Part shown: positions 34,057-45,115 of the stretch, in pieces
How positions within the stretch are numbered: the stretch's first letter is position 1
How the letters are laid out: every line of letters starts with the position of its first letter
Source: Eucommia ulmoides
Lineage: Eukaryota > Streptophyta > Magnoliopsida > Garryales > Eucommiaceae
Assembly: GCA_016647705.1 (NCBI GenBank)
Contig: CM028333.1
Location: forward strand, 24,050,243 to 24,114,242
Length of the DNA: 64,000 bases
Direction: 5' to 3'
The notes under the pieces: generated by a model
What the model was told of the DNA's origin: nothing
What the model saw: the letters and a program-made list of their open reading frames with translations, nothing else
Database searches by the model: none
Program-made: the position numbers and the translations under genes

Positions 34057-34432
34057 CTTCTCTGAGCCGTCGCAAAGGCGATGACCTTCTCTCCACCCTC
34101 CGGCTCTGTTTTTCAACCTCTCGCCTTCTTGATCTTGTGATTTCTCTATGCAATCCACTCAATCGGCGATGGAGATAGGCCTGGATGACGTCCAGTGGTA
34201 GTCAAATCCTAGATTCGTCGTCGCTTCCGTCGCTTCGATCTCAAAATCGCTAATTCTTCCATCGTTCTTCATCAACCCTAGCAGTCTATATGCCTATTTC
34301 AATGTTTGCTGACTAGGTCCCATATCTAGGTATGGTTAAGCTCAATATAAAAAGGAATAAAAAATGAATCAAAGTTTCTTCATTCAATTGATTCGATGGT
34401 TATGTGGATTTAATTTGTGTATCCTTTTGTAG
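34057..34432 (+). other. Leader-like segment upstream of the fibrillarin fragment
   Basis: It continues the CT-rich DNA of 31600-31722 across the nested insertions. It ends with an intron-like T-rich tract and TTTTGTAG immediately before the fibrillarin exon. No complete first exon with a fibrillarin start (MVAPTRG-type) could be read. Confidence 0.4.
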
Positions 34433-34821
34433 GTCGTGGCGGCGGTGGATTCCGAGGTGGTAGAGGTGATGGAGGGAGAGGCGAAAGAGGTGGTAGATGC
34501 AGCAGGTCGTTTACCTAGGAGCTGCTTCAGGAACTACTGTCTCTCATGTGTCTGACCTTGTTGGGTCGGTAAGTAGAAAATAATACTCTGAAGAAATATT
34601 TGATTATTCCTATATTTGGTTGTTTGATTCTTGATAATTTGTTTTGTGTAGACTGGAGTGGTGTATACTATTGAGTTTTCTCACAGAAGTGGTAGAGATT
34701 TGGTGAACATGGCAAAGAAGAGAACAAATGTAATCCCCATTATTGAGGATGCTAGACACCTCACCAAATACTATATGCTTGTTGGCATGGTGGATGTGAT
34801 ATTATTTGATATTTCCTGATG
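34433..34821 (+). pseudogene. FIB: Fibrillarin pseudogene (two exon pieces)
   Basis: Fibrillarin is the nucleolar 2'-O-methyltransferase of box C/D snoRNPs. After an acceptor-like TTTTGTAG the DNA encodes part of its Gly-Arg-rich domain (RGGGGFRGGRGDGG). It then jumps, with about 90 residues missing and a frame change, to YLGAASGTTVSHVSDLVG, the AdoMet-binding motif I region, ending at CGGTAAGT, a splice donor. A second exon from 34652 reads [36 protein letters not shown] and MLVGMVDVI before a stop near 34820. Introns are kept, so it is not a processed copy. The deletion, the frameshift and the missing C-terminal third make it non-functional as a methyltransferase. Confidence 0.9.
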
Positions 34822-35404
34822 GTTTTTATTATAGTTTTCTTGAAAAAGCTCGAGCAAGGTTTTTTTAAAGAAACGTAGTTGTTTTTTAGGTAAAATTCTT
34901 TGAAATATAGTCTTCCAAAATCTGGTAATTAATAACAAAAAACGTGAGCTATATGTTTTCTAGATTTTCATTGAAGTATCTAGTTATAGTGACCTCTAAA
35001 CAAATTATCGGTTCTGTTTTGGTTTGTTGGTTTGCTTCTACTGAATCACTATAAGAAATTGTTTTCCAAATGTAAGCAATTGTTCAACATATCTCTTGTC
35101 CTTTTAACCCCCCTTGTGGTTGATGAATAATCATACAAAGAGAGAGTAAGCTCATTTTAGCTTCTCTTGTATGTATGTTTATTTTTTTGTTCGCATCTCT
35201 CATGGGTCTTGATTCAATATTTTTCCAATTACGTTCTTTAATAAGATGCTCATAAAAATAGTATCTTTTGTCTCTTTCCTCTCTTTATCTCTCTCTCTAT
35301 GCAAACACACATTCTTTTTTAAGGATTCCATGGGTTTAATTAACCAATTGATCCCAGGAGAAAATCCAATGTATCTCAGGTTGAACACATCTCTTTGGTG
35401 TACA
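34822..35404. other. Spacer between fibrillarin and importin-5 fragments
   Basis: AT-rich, intron-like DNA with no recognisable exon. It holds a CT-rich run (35270-35300). No transposon terminus separating the two gene fragments was seen. Confidence 0.5.
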
Positions 35405-36083
35405 GAACGGAAAACAAATGGTTCAAGAAAGGGCCTTGACTGCATTAGCATCAGTTGCTATGCTTCTCAGGTATATTCTCCGATTGTCATTTTTATAATT
35501 TTGACATTGTGTGTTTGTTATGGATGGCCTGGCCTAAATTGTTATTGTATAAATAGGAGCACTTCCAAAAGTACTATGATGTTGTTATGCCCTATTTGAA
35601 AGCTATTTTGGTGAATGCAACTGACAAGTCTAACCGAATGTTCCATACCAATGCATAACTCTGATGTCATCTAGGAAAAAGTGAATATAACCTTTATTTG
35701 TTAGAGACTCATACCATTCATTGTGTATTTTGGTACTGTGAGTGGTGGTTAAATTGCGAATTGCTTGTTCACTACATTGTGAATAATACATATAAACAAG
35801 TTACTAGCATATTCAGAAGAGGTAAACTTCTCAAAATAAAAAAACAAATCAAACAACAGGAGAAAAGGGGAAAAGAACAACCTCCCCCTCCCAAAAAACA
35901 AAAAAATAAAAAATAAAAAATAAAAAAATCTATTCCTGTTTATATGCTAGCAAATTAGTATTAAGGAGTTCTCAGTGTGTCTAAGATCCTTACATTTGCT
36001 CGACTATTTCAAGGTCATTGAAGTGCTTATGTCATTGTCATTGCAAGGATCACAAATGGAGATGGATGATCCATTTGATTGAA
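35405..36083 (+). pseudogene. IPO5: Importin-5 (importin beta-3 type) pseudogene exons
   Basis: Importin-5 is a nuclear import receptor built of HEAT repeats. Exon piece 1 (35405-35470) reads NGKQMVQERALTALASVA and ends at a CAGGTAT donor. Piece 2 (35557-35660) starts after AAATAG and reads EHFQKYYDVVMPYLKAILV, then NATDKSNRM, before frames break. Piece 3 (36009-36083) reads VIEVLMS and LQGSQMEMDDP before a stop. The pieces are in the order and spacing expected of neighbouring HEAT-repeat exons of plant importin-5. Flanking exons are absent. They lie about 0.6 kb downstream of, and in the same direction as, the fibrillarin fragment. Confidence 0.85.
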
Positions 36084-36210
36084 TAGTGTTTAATTCTACG
36101 CTGACATGTTCTTAATTCCAAGCTAGGAAATCAATCATGGTTTAGGTTTTTGGGTTTACTAGTTTTAATTGGCGTATGGTTTATTTGGGTTGCCTTTCCT
36201 CAAGCCTTTA

Positions 36211-37114
36211 GGTTGTGTCTAGGTAATGGATTTGATAAATCCAATGAATTTGTAAAATTATGGGATTTCGAAATCCCGTCATTTTATTAATTCTTTGTTT
36301 AGATAATTATTTGAATTGAAGTATTTGGATAATTATTTTTTTTGTTCTATTTTAGATTCCACTTCCAAAAAGAAAAAGAACAGAATCAGATCACAGAACA
36401 AATCCAAGAACAAATCCGTTCGTTCACGATTTTGATTTCGATTTCGTTCACGATTTCATTTGTTCGTTCACGATTTCCATTTCGATTTTGAAAACGAAAT
36501 CGATTTTGATTTCCAACCATAATTCGATTTCGATTTCAAAATCGAAATCGATTTTGTTTTTGAAATCGAACTCTATTTCGATTTCGAAGAGGACGAACGA
36601 ACGAAGATGACGAAAGGACGAATACAGGTGACGAACGAACGAAGCAGTGAACACGATTGACGACGATTCAACTGACGACGGACGGACAAACAACAGACGA
36701 CAACGATTTCAATTTCGTCGTTCGATTTCAATTTCAAAAACAAAATCAATTTCAAACCCTATTTCGTCATTCGATTTTGATTTCGAAAATGAAATCAATT
36801 TTAATTTCGATTTCGTCGTTCGAAAACAAAATCGAAATCGAGTCATTGTCGTTCGAGAATCACAGGCGAACAGTAGGGAAGAAGGTGTTCATCCCTCCGA
36901 TCTTTCATAAGTGTTCAGTAAGATAAAAGGATTTGGCAAATTCAGCCTCTCCCAAAAGTATTTGAAAATCCTTCAATTCACTCCCCAAAGGATTTGACAA
37001 ATCCTTCTTTCGCAAATTCCAAACACAACCAAACAAAGAATTTATTAAAAAAGGATTTTGGAATCCCTGAACTAAATAAAACCCCCCCTAGAAATTCCTT
37101 ACCCAAACACAACC
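36211..37114. mobile_element. Tourist/Harbinger-like MITE, 904 bp, TSD TTA
   Basis: The left end GGTTGTGTCTAGGTAATGGATTT and the right end (inverse GGTTGTGTTTGGGTAAGGAATTT) are inverted repeats. TTA flanks both sides (36208-36210 and 37115-37117), the usual PIF/Harbinger target. The ends also carry longer imperfect inverted similarity (GGATTTGACAAATCC words). The centre is a palindromic TTTCGATTTCGAAAT minisatellite. It sits in or after the importin-5 remnant. Confidence 0.8.
36420..36850. repeat. TTCGATTTCGAAAATCGAAAT palindromic minisatellite
   Basis: Alternating TTTCGATTT and AAATCGAAA words occur in both orientations, with GTTCGTTCACGA and GACGAACGAACGA blocks at the sides. The ORFs on both strands here (rich in F, D, E, I, S) are translations of the repeat, not proteins. 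Confidence 0.9.
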
Positions 37115-37117
37115 TTA

Positions 37118-37499
37118 GAGAACCTATTGCATTGTCATTGTCTTTGTTATGTTGGTTTGAATATTATTAAGAGTTACGACTTATTGATTCTTTATGTATA
37201 TGTTTTGTTTATATAGGTTTCTTTGGATGAAGATTGAATGTATCGATGAAGACATTATTTTTTGGTTAATGGGTAATGCTTTATGATTCATTCCTTATTG
37301 TTAGAGGATGGTTTTCTTTAGTTAGGTTGGTCTTTTTCATTTTGTGTATCTCTAAGGTTTTGAATTCCCCATTTTTGAGTTCTTTATGTATTTTGTATTG
37401 TGAGGAATTTTTAGTTTTAATTGTTTGAATTTAGAGTATTTTGATATTTTATAATAATTTTAAATTATATAAAAAAATAATTTAGATACTTTTTGGGAC
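37118..37499. other. AT-rich DNA, possible intron or decay of the importin locus
   Basis: No clear exon was identified; VSLDED-like coding near 37210 after TATATAG is too short to trust. Confidence 0.35.
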
Positions 37500-37776
37500 T
37501 CTAAAATTTGTTCTTAAACGTTGGTTCTTTTTTACAGTAATAGAGATTTTTCACCACACTTTGTAGTGTCCTAACATATATAATTTAAAAAATATAAAAT
37601 GCTATAGAGGCAATATATGGTGTCCTAATAACTATTTTATAGGACACTTATTATTGTCTTAACAAGTTTAAACAAAAAAAGGCAATATATAGTGCCCTTA
37701 TATCCTATTGGGACGGTTTTTTATGAGGCACCAATCTAAGTGTCTCAAAAAGCCCAAGGCCATTTTTGTTGTAGTG
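37500..37776. mobile_element. CACTA terminus fragment
   Basis: The segment ends TTTTTGTTGTAGTG at 37776, the inverse of CACTACAACAAAAA, a CACTA terminus. Upstream it has repeated TGTCCTAAT/ATAGGACAC words like subterminal repeats. No matching left end was found, so the start is approximate and the element is truncated. Confidence 0.5.
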
Positions 37777-37778
37777 AA

Positions 37779-37963
37779 AATGTGTCAATAATTAGAGAGT
37801 TTAAAAGATAATTTGTTTATTATTCATTAAAATTTATAGTTAAATTAGATGGAAGGTTTTTATTACTTTTTCATTTTTTTATATTCAATAAAAATTTCCA
37901 ATTTAAATTGAAAAAATAAAGTTTTAAGTTGGAGGGCGAAAAGGTCATAGAAATTAGAGGATC
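37779..37963. repeat. Fragment related to the 16483-17500 MULE end, and flanking DNA
   Basis: TGTGTCAATAATTAGAGAGT followed by TTAAAAGATAATTT resembles the right terminus of the MULE at 17.46-17.50 kb. The rest is AT-rich. It ends at the AAAAC target duplication of element D. Confidence 0.4.
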
Positions 37964-37968
37964 AAAAC

Positions 37969-40425
37969 TGTTGATCCTAAGATTTTGATGAACAATTAAA
38001 TGTTGATATTTTTTTTTGTGAAACTAATATGTTTATTGAGTGTTTTAGTTTAAAGAGTTCTAGACTACATCATGAAGTAATTGTAAAGGATGGAGAGAAG
38101 ATAACATCATGAAGAAATTGTGAAGAATGCAGAGATTGATACTAAGAGATTGAAGATTTCGAAGAATCTAGATGAAAACAACTATAATCTATTTTTACTC
38201 TTAATGTGTCTCGATTAGGATCACACACGACATGAAAATAATTTTATGTTTATGTGTGTTTTGATAGGATCCTAATTAGTGAAATCATTTGCTCCTATGT
38301 GTAATTGAAAAAGAAATAAAAATAATTGATTAAAATTGATTTCAAGATTTTAGTAGAGCAAATCGAGAAAAGAAATCGATTAAAAGAGTGAAAATGTCAA
38401 AGAAAATAATTAAAGAGAAGAGTTCCAGCATGTGCTTAAAAAAAGAAGTCTCTGAATCTCCCGGTCCACAGGTAGGTTGACATATGCTTAAAATATGAAC
38501 TCTTTTGTATCTCTAGGTCGACAAATAGGTCGACAAATAAGTCGACTTATAAAAGTCTCTGAATCGATAGGTCGACATGTAAGTCAACTTATGACGATGG
38601 AATTTTGGCTTGGGTTACATCCTGAATTAGGCGATCGACCAATGGATGTGTGTTTGTCGACTAATGGCCAATTTCGAATTTTAAGGATTTTGTGGATTTT
38701 GATTTAAATATTAGTCGTTATTTGTTTACTTGTTTGAGAGATTTTAGAGATATGGATATTTTAAAGATATGATATTCCTATTTGAATATCCCTATTGATA
38801 TGGTATATATATTTTAAATATTTATCAAATTGGTACATTTAATTCTTTCTATCCTATTGATTTGAGTTTTACAAATATTTGAGGGACTAATTTGAATGTT
38901 TTAAAAGCCATAATTAAGTCAAATATACCTAAAATGAAATAAATCAATATATGGGGTCTATAGGTGTTGTTTAGATACTTTTTTTGTGGAAACTAGCCGT
39001 TATAGGGCTTGTTTCAAGTGGCTATAAATAGACCTGCGAATTTCATATGTTAAGTGAATAATATCAATAACTATTTAGTTCGTAAGAGTCATCATTCTAA
39101 TATTATTCTGAGAGATCAAATTGTGGGATCAATTGTTGAGGAGTTCTTGAGTTAAAGCGCTGATTGTGTAAGGTCACCAATTTGAGTTGTCTAGTGTTTC
39201 AATCTATAATTCTTCGGTGTTATTATGGTGAGATCTTTCTAATCTATTAATCTTTATTGCATATCTATTTTTCTATATTTGCTTGGTTGATAAGATCTTG
39301 ATAAAATCGTTTTTTAAACTTTAAATTGCATAAAAATATTTTAAAACGATTTTTGGTGAAAATCTTATTACATACTTATTGTGTGCTACTTATATCTATC
39401 ATAATCAGATTTTTATATTTTCTTGGTGAAAGTGTTCCAAGCATATTCTTAATTGAGTTTATTACTGTCATTGTTTGCTTGGTTAATTGATTGTATGAGA
39501 AATCGTTTTTGAACTTTAAAAACATAAAAATTCTTTTAAAACGTTTTATGTGATAATCTGATTATGTGATCAATTTTGTGCTACCCGCATTATTTTTATA
39601 ATCAGATTTTTATTTCCTCACATTAATTCTATCACTAGTAAATATCGGGACATTAATTGAGTTTAAATTGATTTGAGGTGGTAGAAGCTCCTAGTGGGAA
39701 GAACTTATCAATTTATTGTAAATAGTGAGTTGACTATCGGATTAGATACTATTGGGAGTGTCTAATCTAGGGCAACTGATTTCAATCTCTTCCGGTAAAG
39801 GGATTGAGTTTTTGATCTTTGCCTAAGGTATAAAACGATTAGGTGTTAATTCTTCTTTGATTGAATTTGTGAGTGATTTTGTAAAGGTTTCGTCATTACC
39901 TCGGAAAATGATAGTTGGAGTGTTTCTGTGTGGTTTTGATTCTTTAGCTTAAGGTATAAAAAGAATTAGGTTATTCTTGAGCTTGTAAAAAGTAGAGGTT
40001 ATTCTTGAGTCTGGAAAAAATAAGAGGTTATTTTTTAGCTTAGGAAAAAGAAGAGGTTATTCCTGAGCCTGTGAAAAAGAATTTGTAAAGGTTGATTCTG
40101 AGCCTATGAAAAGAATCCTTGTGTAAATATTTGGTTCCTACCTATTTAATGGAATCTTAGTGATTAGTGAGTATGAATCTTTGTGGGGCTCGGAGAACTG
40201 GATTAGCCAAGAGTAGCTTGGTGAACTAGGATATATCGTTGTGTGTTGTTTTATTTATTTTACTTATATATTGTTGTTTGGTGTACACCTAGTTAATAAC
40301 ACATATTCGCTGCTATAAAGATAGTAATTAATTTTAGGATAAAATTAATTGTTTAAATTTTTGAAGTGTTATTATTATTCTGATAATTTTTGAATACTAC
40401 CCAATTCACCCACCTCTTGGATAGC
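37969..40425 (+). repeat. LTR-D, left LTR of element D (main part)
   Basis: It starts TGTTGATCCTAAGATTTTGATG and ends with AATACTACCCAATTCACCC before the chromovirus. It contains an AGGTCGACAAATAGGTCGAC cluster (38460-38660) and TATAAATA followed by GACCTGCGAATTTC (39023). It shows an internal near-duplication around 39160-39620 (GGTGAGATCTTTC / TTCTTGGTGAAAGTG, then TAATCAGATTTTTAT twice). The last 19 bases are at 46751-46769. Confidence 0.85.
39023..39030 (+). promoter_or_regulatory. TATA box of LTR-D
   Basis: TATAAATA is followed immediately by GACCTGCGAATTTC, the block conserved across this LTR family. Confidence 0.6.
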
Positions 40426-41293
40426 TGTCACAGGGTTAAAATTTTTAGCATCAATTTTAAACCAAGTGATGGCCTGATCATTGGCACAATCAATCAGCCA
40501 CGTTCCTACAACGTTTTCATAGAACAAAATATACCGACGCAAGACAGAATGAACGCACCCACACATAGGCACCACCGAATTACAGGTAAAAACCCAACCT
40601 TGTATTAAAACTCAGGAACAAGGAACCACAGTCTTATAAATCGGTATAAAAACGTAGGAACAAATCCTCTAACCAAAAGTCAAACTAATCTATAGCTATT
40701 TATAGAGAACAAGTGTAGTTAACATCCCTAACTGCATAGGCAACAGTTTGACACATGTCAAGCTCACAAATGGGCAGTTTTCCTACCCAATCTGTATGGA
40801 ACTGCTCCAATAACTACTCTAACCTTCTAGAAATATGCACTCCACGAGCTAAGTCCTCAGCTCACTATTTCTGCATAGTGTTCGTTGTGTCTATGTGCTG
40901 CATATTTACCGTTTTGTTCTCTGAAACATGCTGACGGATGTCGATGCCTCGTCATACCGTCTGCTGCCCAGAACATGTCTTTGAGCCCACGTTCCGTCAC
41001 ATTTTCTTGGCCTCGTGTACAAGCTACCTATGTAAATGCCAATCCTAGCGTTGCTCCTAGGATCACCGTACCTCGTTTTGGCGTGCCCGATGTCTGAGTA
41101 CCTCGTCCAGCAATGCCTTGGTGCCGCGTATGCCAACGCATGCCAATGCCTTTTGTCTTGCCTCCACATTGTCATCCAGTATCACTCCGATTTAGCCAGG
41201 TCAACCCAGTCCGGTTAACCCGGCAGAGACGTTGGCTTAGATATGGCACCAGAATCTAACCCAACGTCCTGCTCCGATCTCAAGGGTCTAACA
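40426..41293 (-). repeat. 3' LTR of the chromovirus
   Basis: TGTCACAGGGTTAAAATTTT ... GGTCTAACA; 868 bp, homologous throughout to 45872-46750. Confidence 0.95.
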
Positions 41294-41342
41294 AACCACC
41301 CCTACCAGAAGAGACCGACGTCCTCATCGGAGGGTGTTTGTC

Positions 41343-41867
41343 CTAGTATTCCTTGAGATTTTTCTCAAACTGCCAGAGGGTAACGTCTTTCTCCCAGGTA
41401 GCATCTGCCTCGGTTGACCCTTTCCATTGAACTAGGAAATGGGTCCTTCGGTTTTTCTTGCTCGTCCCTTCGGTCTTGTGATCCAAAATTTTCTCAACGT
41501 CCTTCTCAAACTGTTTGCGGATTACAGGCGATGCTCCCCTCGCTTGTTTTCTACCCAAATCCAGCAAGTCCTCATTGTAAGGTTTTAGAAAACTTACATG
41601 GAATGTGGGGTGGATCTTCAACCTGTCCGGTAACTTCAAACGGTAAGCAACATTCCCGACTTTCTTGACCACTTCAAATGGTTCGTCATATTTCAGTATC
41701 AACCCACGGTATACCGTTTTGCTACTGATCTTCTTCCAAATCTGAGGAGTGAGCTTTAGCATCATTCGATCTCCGACTCTAAATTCCAACTCTCTGCGGT
41801 GTTGATCCGCATACTTCTTCATTCTCCAGCTTGCCTTCGCTAAACTGTCCTTGGCCTCATTAATCAA
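41343..41867 (-). pseudogene. Chromovirus integrase C-terminus with chromodomain
   Basis: The 174-codon open segment holds the integrase C-terminal GPF/Y-like region (DQHRRELEFRVGDRMMLKL, then IHPTFHVSFLKPY). It ends with a chromodomain (VEKILDHKTE, then THFLVQWKG and ADATWEKD). Chromodomains of this class are thought to steer integration to chromatin marks. It is in the same frame as the upstream integrase segment, separated by a TGA at 41887. The open stretch is intact to its natural stop. Confidence 0.9.
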
Positions 41868-41888
41868 CTCCTGTTTCGCCCGAGCGAA

Positions 41889-42300
41889 TCAATAGGCAGC
41901 AGGACAATTTCCACTGGTACGCTGTGCAGCCACCTCATTTGGTGTTAGAGGTTGCTGCCCGTTGGCAATCTCAAACGGACTCATTCCCGTTGCTGACGAT
42001 TTGTGCAGATTGTAACAGAATTGTGCACTGTCCAGCAACTCCACCCAATTCTTTTGGCTCGCTGTCACGTAATGTCGAAGATACTCCTCCAATAATTGAT
42101 TCATCTGTTCGGTCTGTCCATCCATTTGTGGATGATTTGCGGTGGAAAATTTCAGTTCAGTGCCCATCATATTAAATAGCACCGTCCAGAAACGTCCCGT
42201 GAAACGAGTATCCCGGTCACTAATGATATCTTCAGGTAACCCAAAGTATTTTACAACATTTTTGTAAAATAATTCTACCGCAACATCGGCAGGACATGCA
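41889..42300 (-). pseudogene. Chromovirus integrase core, second half
   Basis: It contains FGLPEDIISDRDTRFTGRFW with the second catalytic Asp, and NHPQMDGQTEQMNQLLEEYL with the catalytic Glu at the -E(Q/R)-N-LE position region. It continues through MSPFEIANGQQP. A frameshift near 42.3 kb separates it from the first half, and a TGA ends it at 41887. Confidence 0.9.
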
Positions 42301-43188
42301 TGGGGGCGTGGGAATGAACACTGTATACTTGGAGAAACGATCAACAACAACAAAAATTGAACGCATACCGTCAACTTTTGGAAAACTAGAAATGAAGTCC
42401 ATTGAAACGGACTGCCACGGTCTATCCGGTATCGGTAATAGTTGCAGCAATCCAGCTTCTTTCTTCCTCTCTAACTTGTTTTGTTGGCATACAAGACAAG
42501 TTTTGGCATAGCTCTCTATGTCTTCCTCCATCTTCGGCCAGTAAAACGACTGAGATAACAAAGCATACACTCGTTCAACGCCGGGGTGACCTGTCCAATT
42601 TGTGTCGTGTGTCTCACGCAACAATTCTCTCCTTAGCCTACCTCTACTCGGGACATAGGGCCGACTCCCCTTGGCGTACAACAACTCGTCTTCTACCCAA
42701 AACCTTTGGACAACGCCTTCATCAACTTTTTGTTGAAGTTTCCGGTAGGTAATGTCATATGGAGACTGTTCCTTTATTTTCTGTAAGAAATCAATTTCCA
42801 CCCGTGAAATCGAAGCGACATACTCATGGACCTCCTTCCGGCTCAACGCATCAGCAACCAAGTTATATTTTCTCGGTTTGTACACCCAGGAAAAATCAAA
42901 CTCCACTAGAAATTGCTGCCACCGTGCCTGCTTCGGTGTCAATTTCTTTTGGGTCTTAAAGTAGGTGTTTGCCACGCTATCGGTCATCATAGTGAACTTC
43001 GTCCCCATCAAGTAGTGCCTCCAAGTAGTAAGGTAGTGAACAACAGCCGTCATCTCTTTTTTGTGCGTTGAGTACCGTTGCTCAGCATCCTTCAATTTTC
43101 TACTCTCATAAGCAATCGGGTGTCCTTCCTGCACTAAGACACCACTGATTGCTCTATCAGAGGCATCAGTCCACACCTCAAATGGCAC
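42290..43188 (-). pseudogene. Chromovirus RNase H, integrase zinc finger and start of integrase core
   Basis: RNase H: EVWTDASDRAISGVLVQEG, HPIAYESRKL, DALSRK. The HHCC zinc finger follows (ETHDTNWTGHPGVERVY ... CLVCQQNK), then the integrase core opening RPWQSVSMDFISSFPK with the first catalytic Asp, and FVVVDRFSKY. The frame breaks around 42.3 kb, where the translation becomes meaningless. Confidence 0.92.
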
Positions 43189-43194
43189 TTCAAA

Positions 43195-44190
43195 CTAAGA
43201 CAGTCTCAAAATGGGTTCCGCAGAAACTGCAGTTTTCAACCGGTCAAACGCCTGTTGGCATTTCAGCGTCCAATCCTACGTTGTGTCTTTTCTCAGCAAG
43301 TCCGTCAGTGGACTCACCTTTTTCGAGTATCCTTGTATGAACTTACGGTAGTAATTCACAAGTCCAAGAAATGATCGTAGTTCTGCAACCTTCTTTGGTG
43401 CAGCCCAATCAACAATGGCCTACACTTTGCATTCATCCATATGCACCCTTCCTTGGCTCACCCAATGTCCAAGGAACATGAATTCTTTACGGCAGAACTC
43501 ACACTTCTCCTTTTTCACGTACAAATGGTTCTCCCTCAACCTAGAAAGAACCGTTCTCAAAAGCACCACATGATCTTCTAGCGTTTCGCTATAGATCACT
43601 ATGTCGTCAAGATAGACAACCACAAAATGGTCCAAAAATTTGTACAACACATCGGTCATCAGATTACAAAATGTGGCAGGGGCATTGGTTAAGCCAAATG
43701 GCATAACCAAAAACTCATAAGAACCATATCGGGTTACACACGGTGTTTTTGGTTCGTCACCGGCTGCAATCCGAACCTGCCAGTAACCTAACCTAAGGTC
43801 CAACTTCGTGAAGAACTTGGCTTTTGCAAGACGATCAAACAAGTTAGCAACGTTTGGTATATGATACTTGTTCTTGATCGTCACTTTATTCAGCGCTCGG
43901 TAGTCGACACGCATACGCAGTGAGCCATCAGCTTTCTTCTGAAATAAAACCGGTGCACCATACGGCGCTTTTGACGATTTCATATATCCAGCATCCAGAA
44001 GTTCTCCAATCTATTTCCAAAGTTCAGCCAACTTCGATGGAGACATCCGGTAGGGGGCTTGGGCAGGAGGCCTCACTCCAGGTTCCAACTCAATCTTAGG
44101 ATCAACAGCTTGCCTAGGAGGGAGGGTCTTCGGAAGTTCAGGAGGCATTACGTCGCTGAACTCATCCAGAATTTCAACAATAGAATCGTG
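43195..44190 (-). pseudogene. Chromovirus reverse transcriptase
   Basis: The minus-strand reading runs from a spacer (EILDEFSDVMPPELPK) through the RT fingers and palm (YGAPVLFQKKADGSLRM, VDYRALNKVTIKN, FTKLDLRLGYWQVRI, MPFGLTNAPATF) to the catalytic box VVYLDDIVIYS and the thumb. The YLDD box is intact. All pieces share one frame; they are split by single stops near 44190, 43985, 43418, about 43268 and about 43195, each readable as a C-to-T (CAA/CAG) or TGG-to-TAG change. Confidence 0.93.
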
Positions 44191-44193
44191 GAC

Positions 44194-45085
44194 TTAGATC
44201 ATCATATCAGGTTTGATTTCAATTAGCGCAACAAGATAAGTATCCTTACCGTGCCTCAATCCCAACTTCACCTGTAAAGCCAATAGCATACCGACTTTCC
44301 TTTTTTCTTCCTTCTTGGTCTGTTCACGTTTAGCAGCATGAACAAATGTAGGCCACTCCTCATCTGCAATCAGCAAACCCCCGAGATAGGGTATCACTGT
44401 TACTTTGGTCATTACCAGAAATTCCATTCCTAGGATGACGTCGAAATCATCCAAAGGTACCGCCATCAAGTTCACTCTTCCCTTCCACGTACAAATCTTC
44501 AATTCGGCACAAGCTAACCCACAGATGGGTCTAGCTTCCAAATTCACCGCTTTGATTCGATTAGGACTCTCCACCAGTCCTAACTTGAGGTTATCAACTT
44601 CACAATCCGCAATAAAGTGTAGTACCGGTATCTACCATCGCCAGCACATCACATCCATTTATCACCGTCTTTACATACAGCAAACTACGTTGCTGTGTCG
44701 GGGACTTCTCAACACAAAGTACACCAAGGATTTGTAACGGGTTGACTCGTGTAGGAGGCTCTTCACCATCTTCTCCCGAGTCATTAGCAATAATTGCACT
44801 AATCTTTTCCTTCTTTTTACAGTCTCTCATTTGGTGTGGTCCGTTGCACTGAAAATACCCCTGGTTCCTATTATCTTTGAACCGGGATGGTCCCTTACCC
44901 TTGGATTTGAATTGGGAATCTCCAGCGCTTCTTTTCTTCTTTGCATCACGGGCCTTATTCTTCCCGTCTTTCGAACCACCATATCTTTCTTTGCCTTTGG
45001 TACCGACAGTAAATTTGCGTCGATCACTAAATTTGTAATCGACCAAACTGTCGGCAGCCACGACTACAGCCGACAAGTCACACAC
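44194..45085 (-). pseudogene. Chromovirus zinc knuckle and aspartic protease
   Basis: A knuckle-like FQCNGPHQMRDC at about 44860-44825 lacks the first Cys of the usual CX2CX4HX4C. It is followed by an acidic linker (SGEDGEEPPTRVN) and the protease opening CDVLAMVDTGTT with the catalytic DTG. A frameshift near 44.6 kb leads to the rest of the protease (VNLMAVPLDDFDVILGMEFL), normally the conserved D-DVILGM-W/F-L block. Loss of a knuckle cysteine and the frameshift would prevent normal function. Confidence 0.9.
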
Positions 45086-45115
45086 GCCTTGCTGCCTTAA
45101 TTCCGCCTGTGCCCA

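Noticed and set aside
34433-34821. A working fibrillarin gene.
   Set aside because: The methyltransferase fold is mostly missing, with an internal deletion, a frame change and a stop after the second exon piece.
36448-36926. Overlapping ORFs of 60-89 codons on both strands.
   Set aside because: They are translations of a self-complementary TTTCGATTT minisatellite inside a MITE and have no protein-like composition.
38460-38660. Regularly spaced GGTCGAC repeats that resemble a CRISPR array (also in the other copia LTRs).
   Set aside because: The words are short, imperfect and unevenly spaced, lie in plant LTRs, and have no cas genes nearby.
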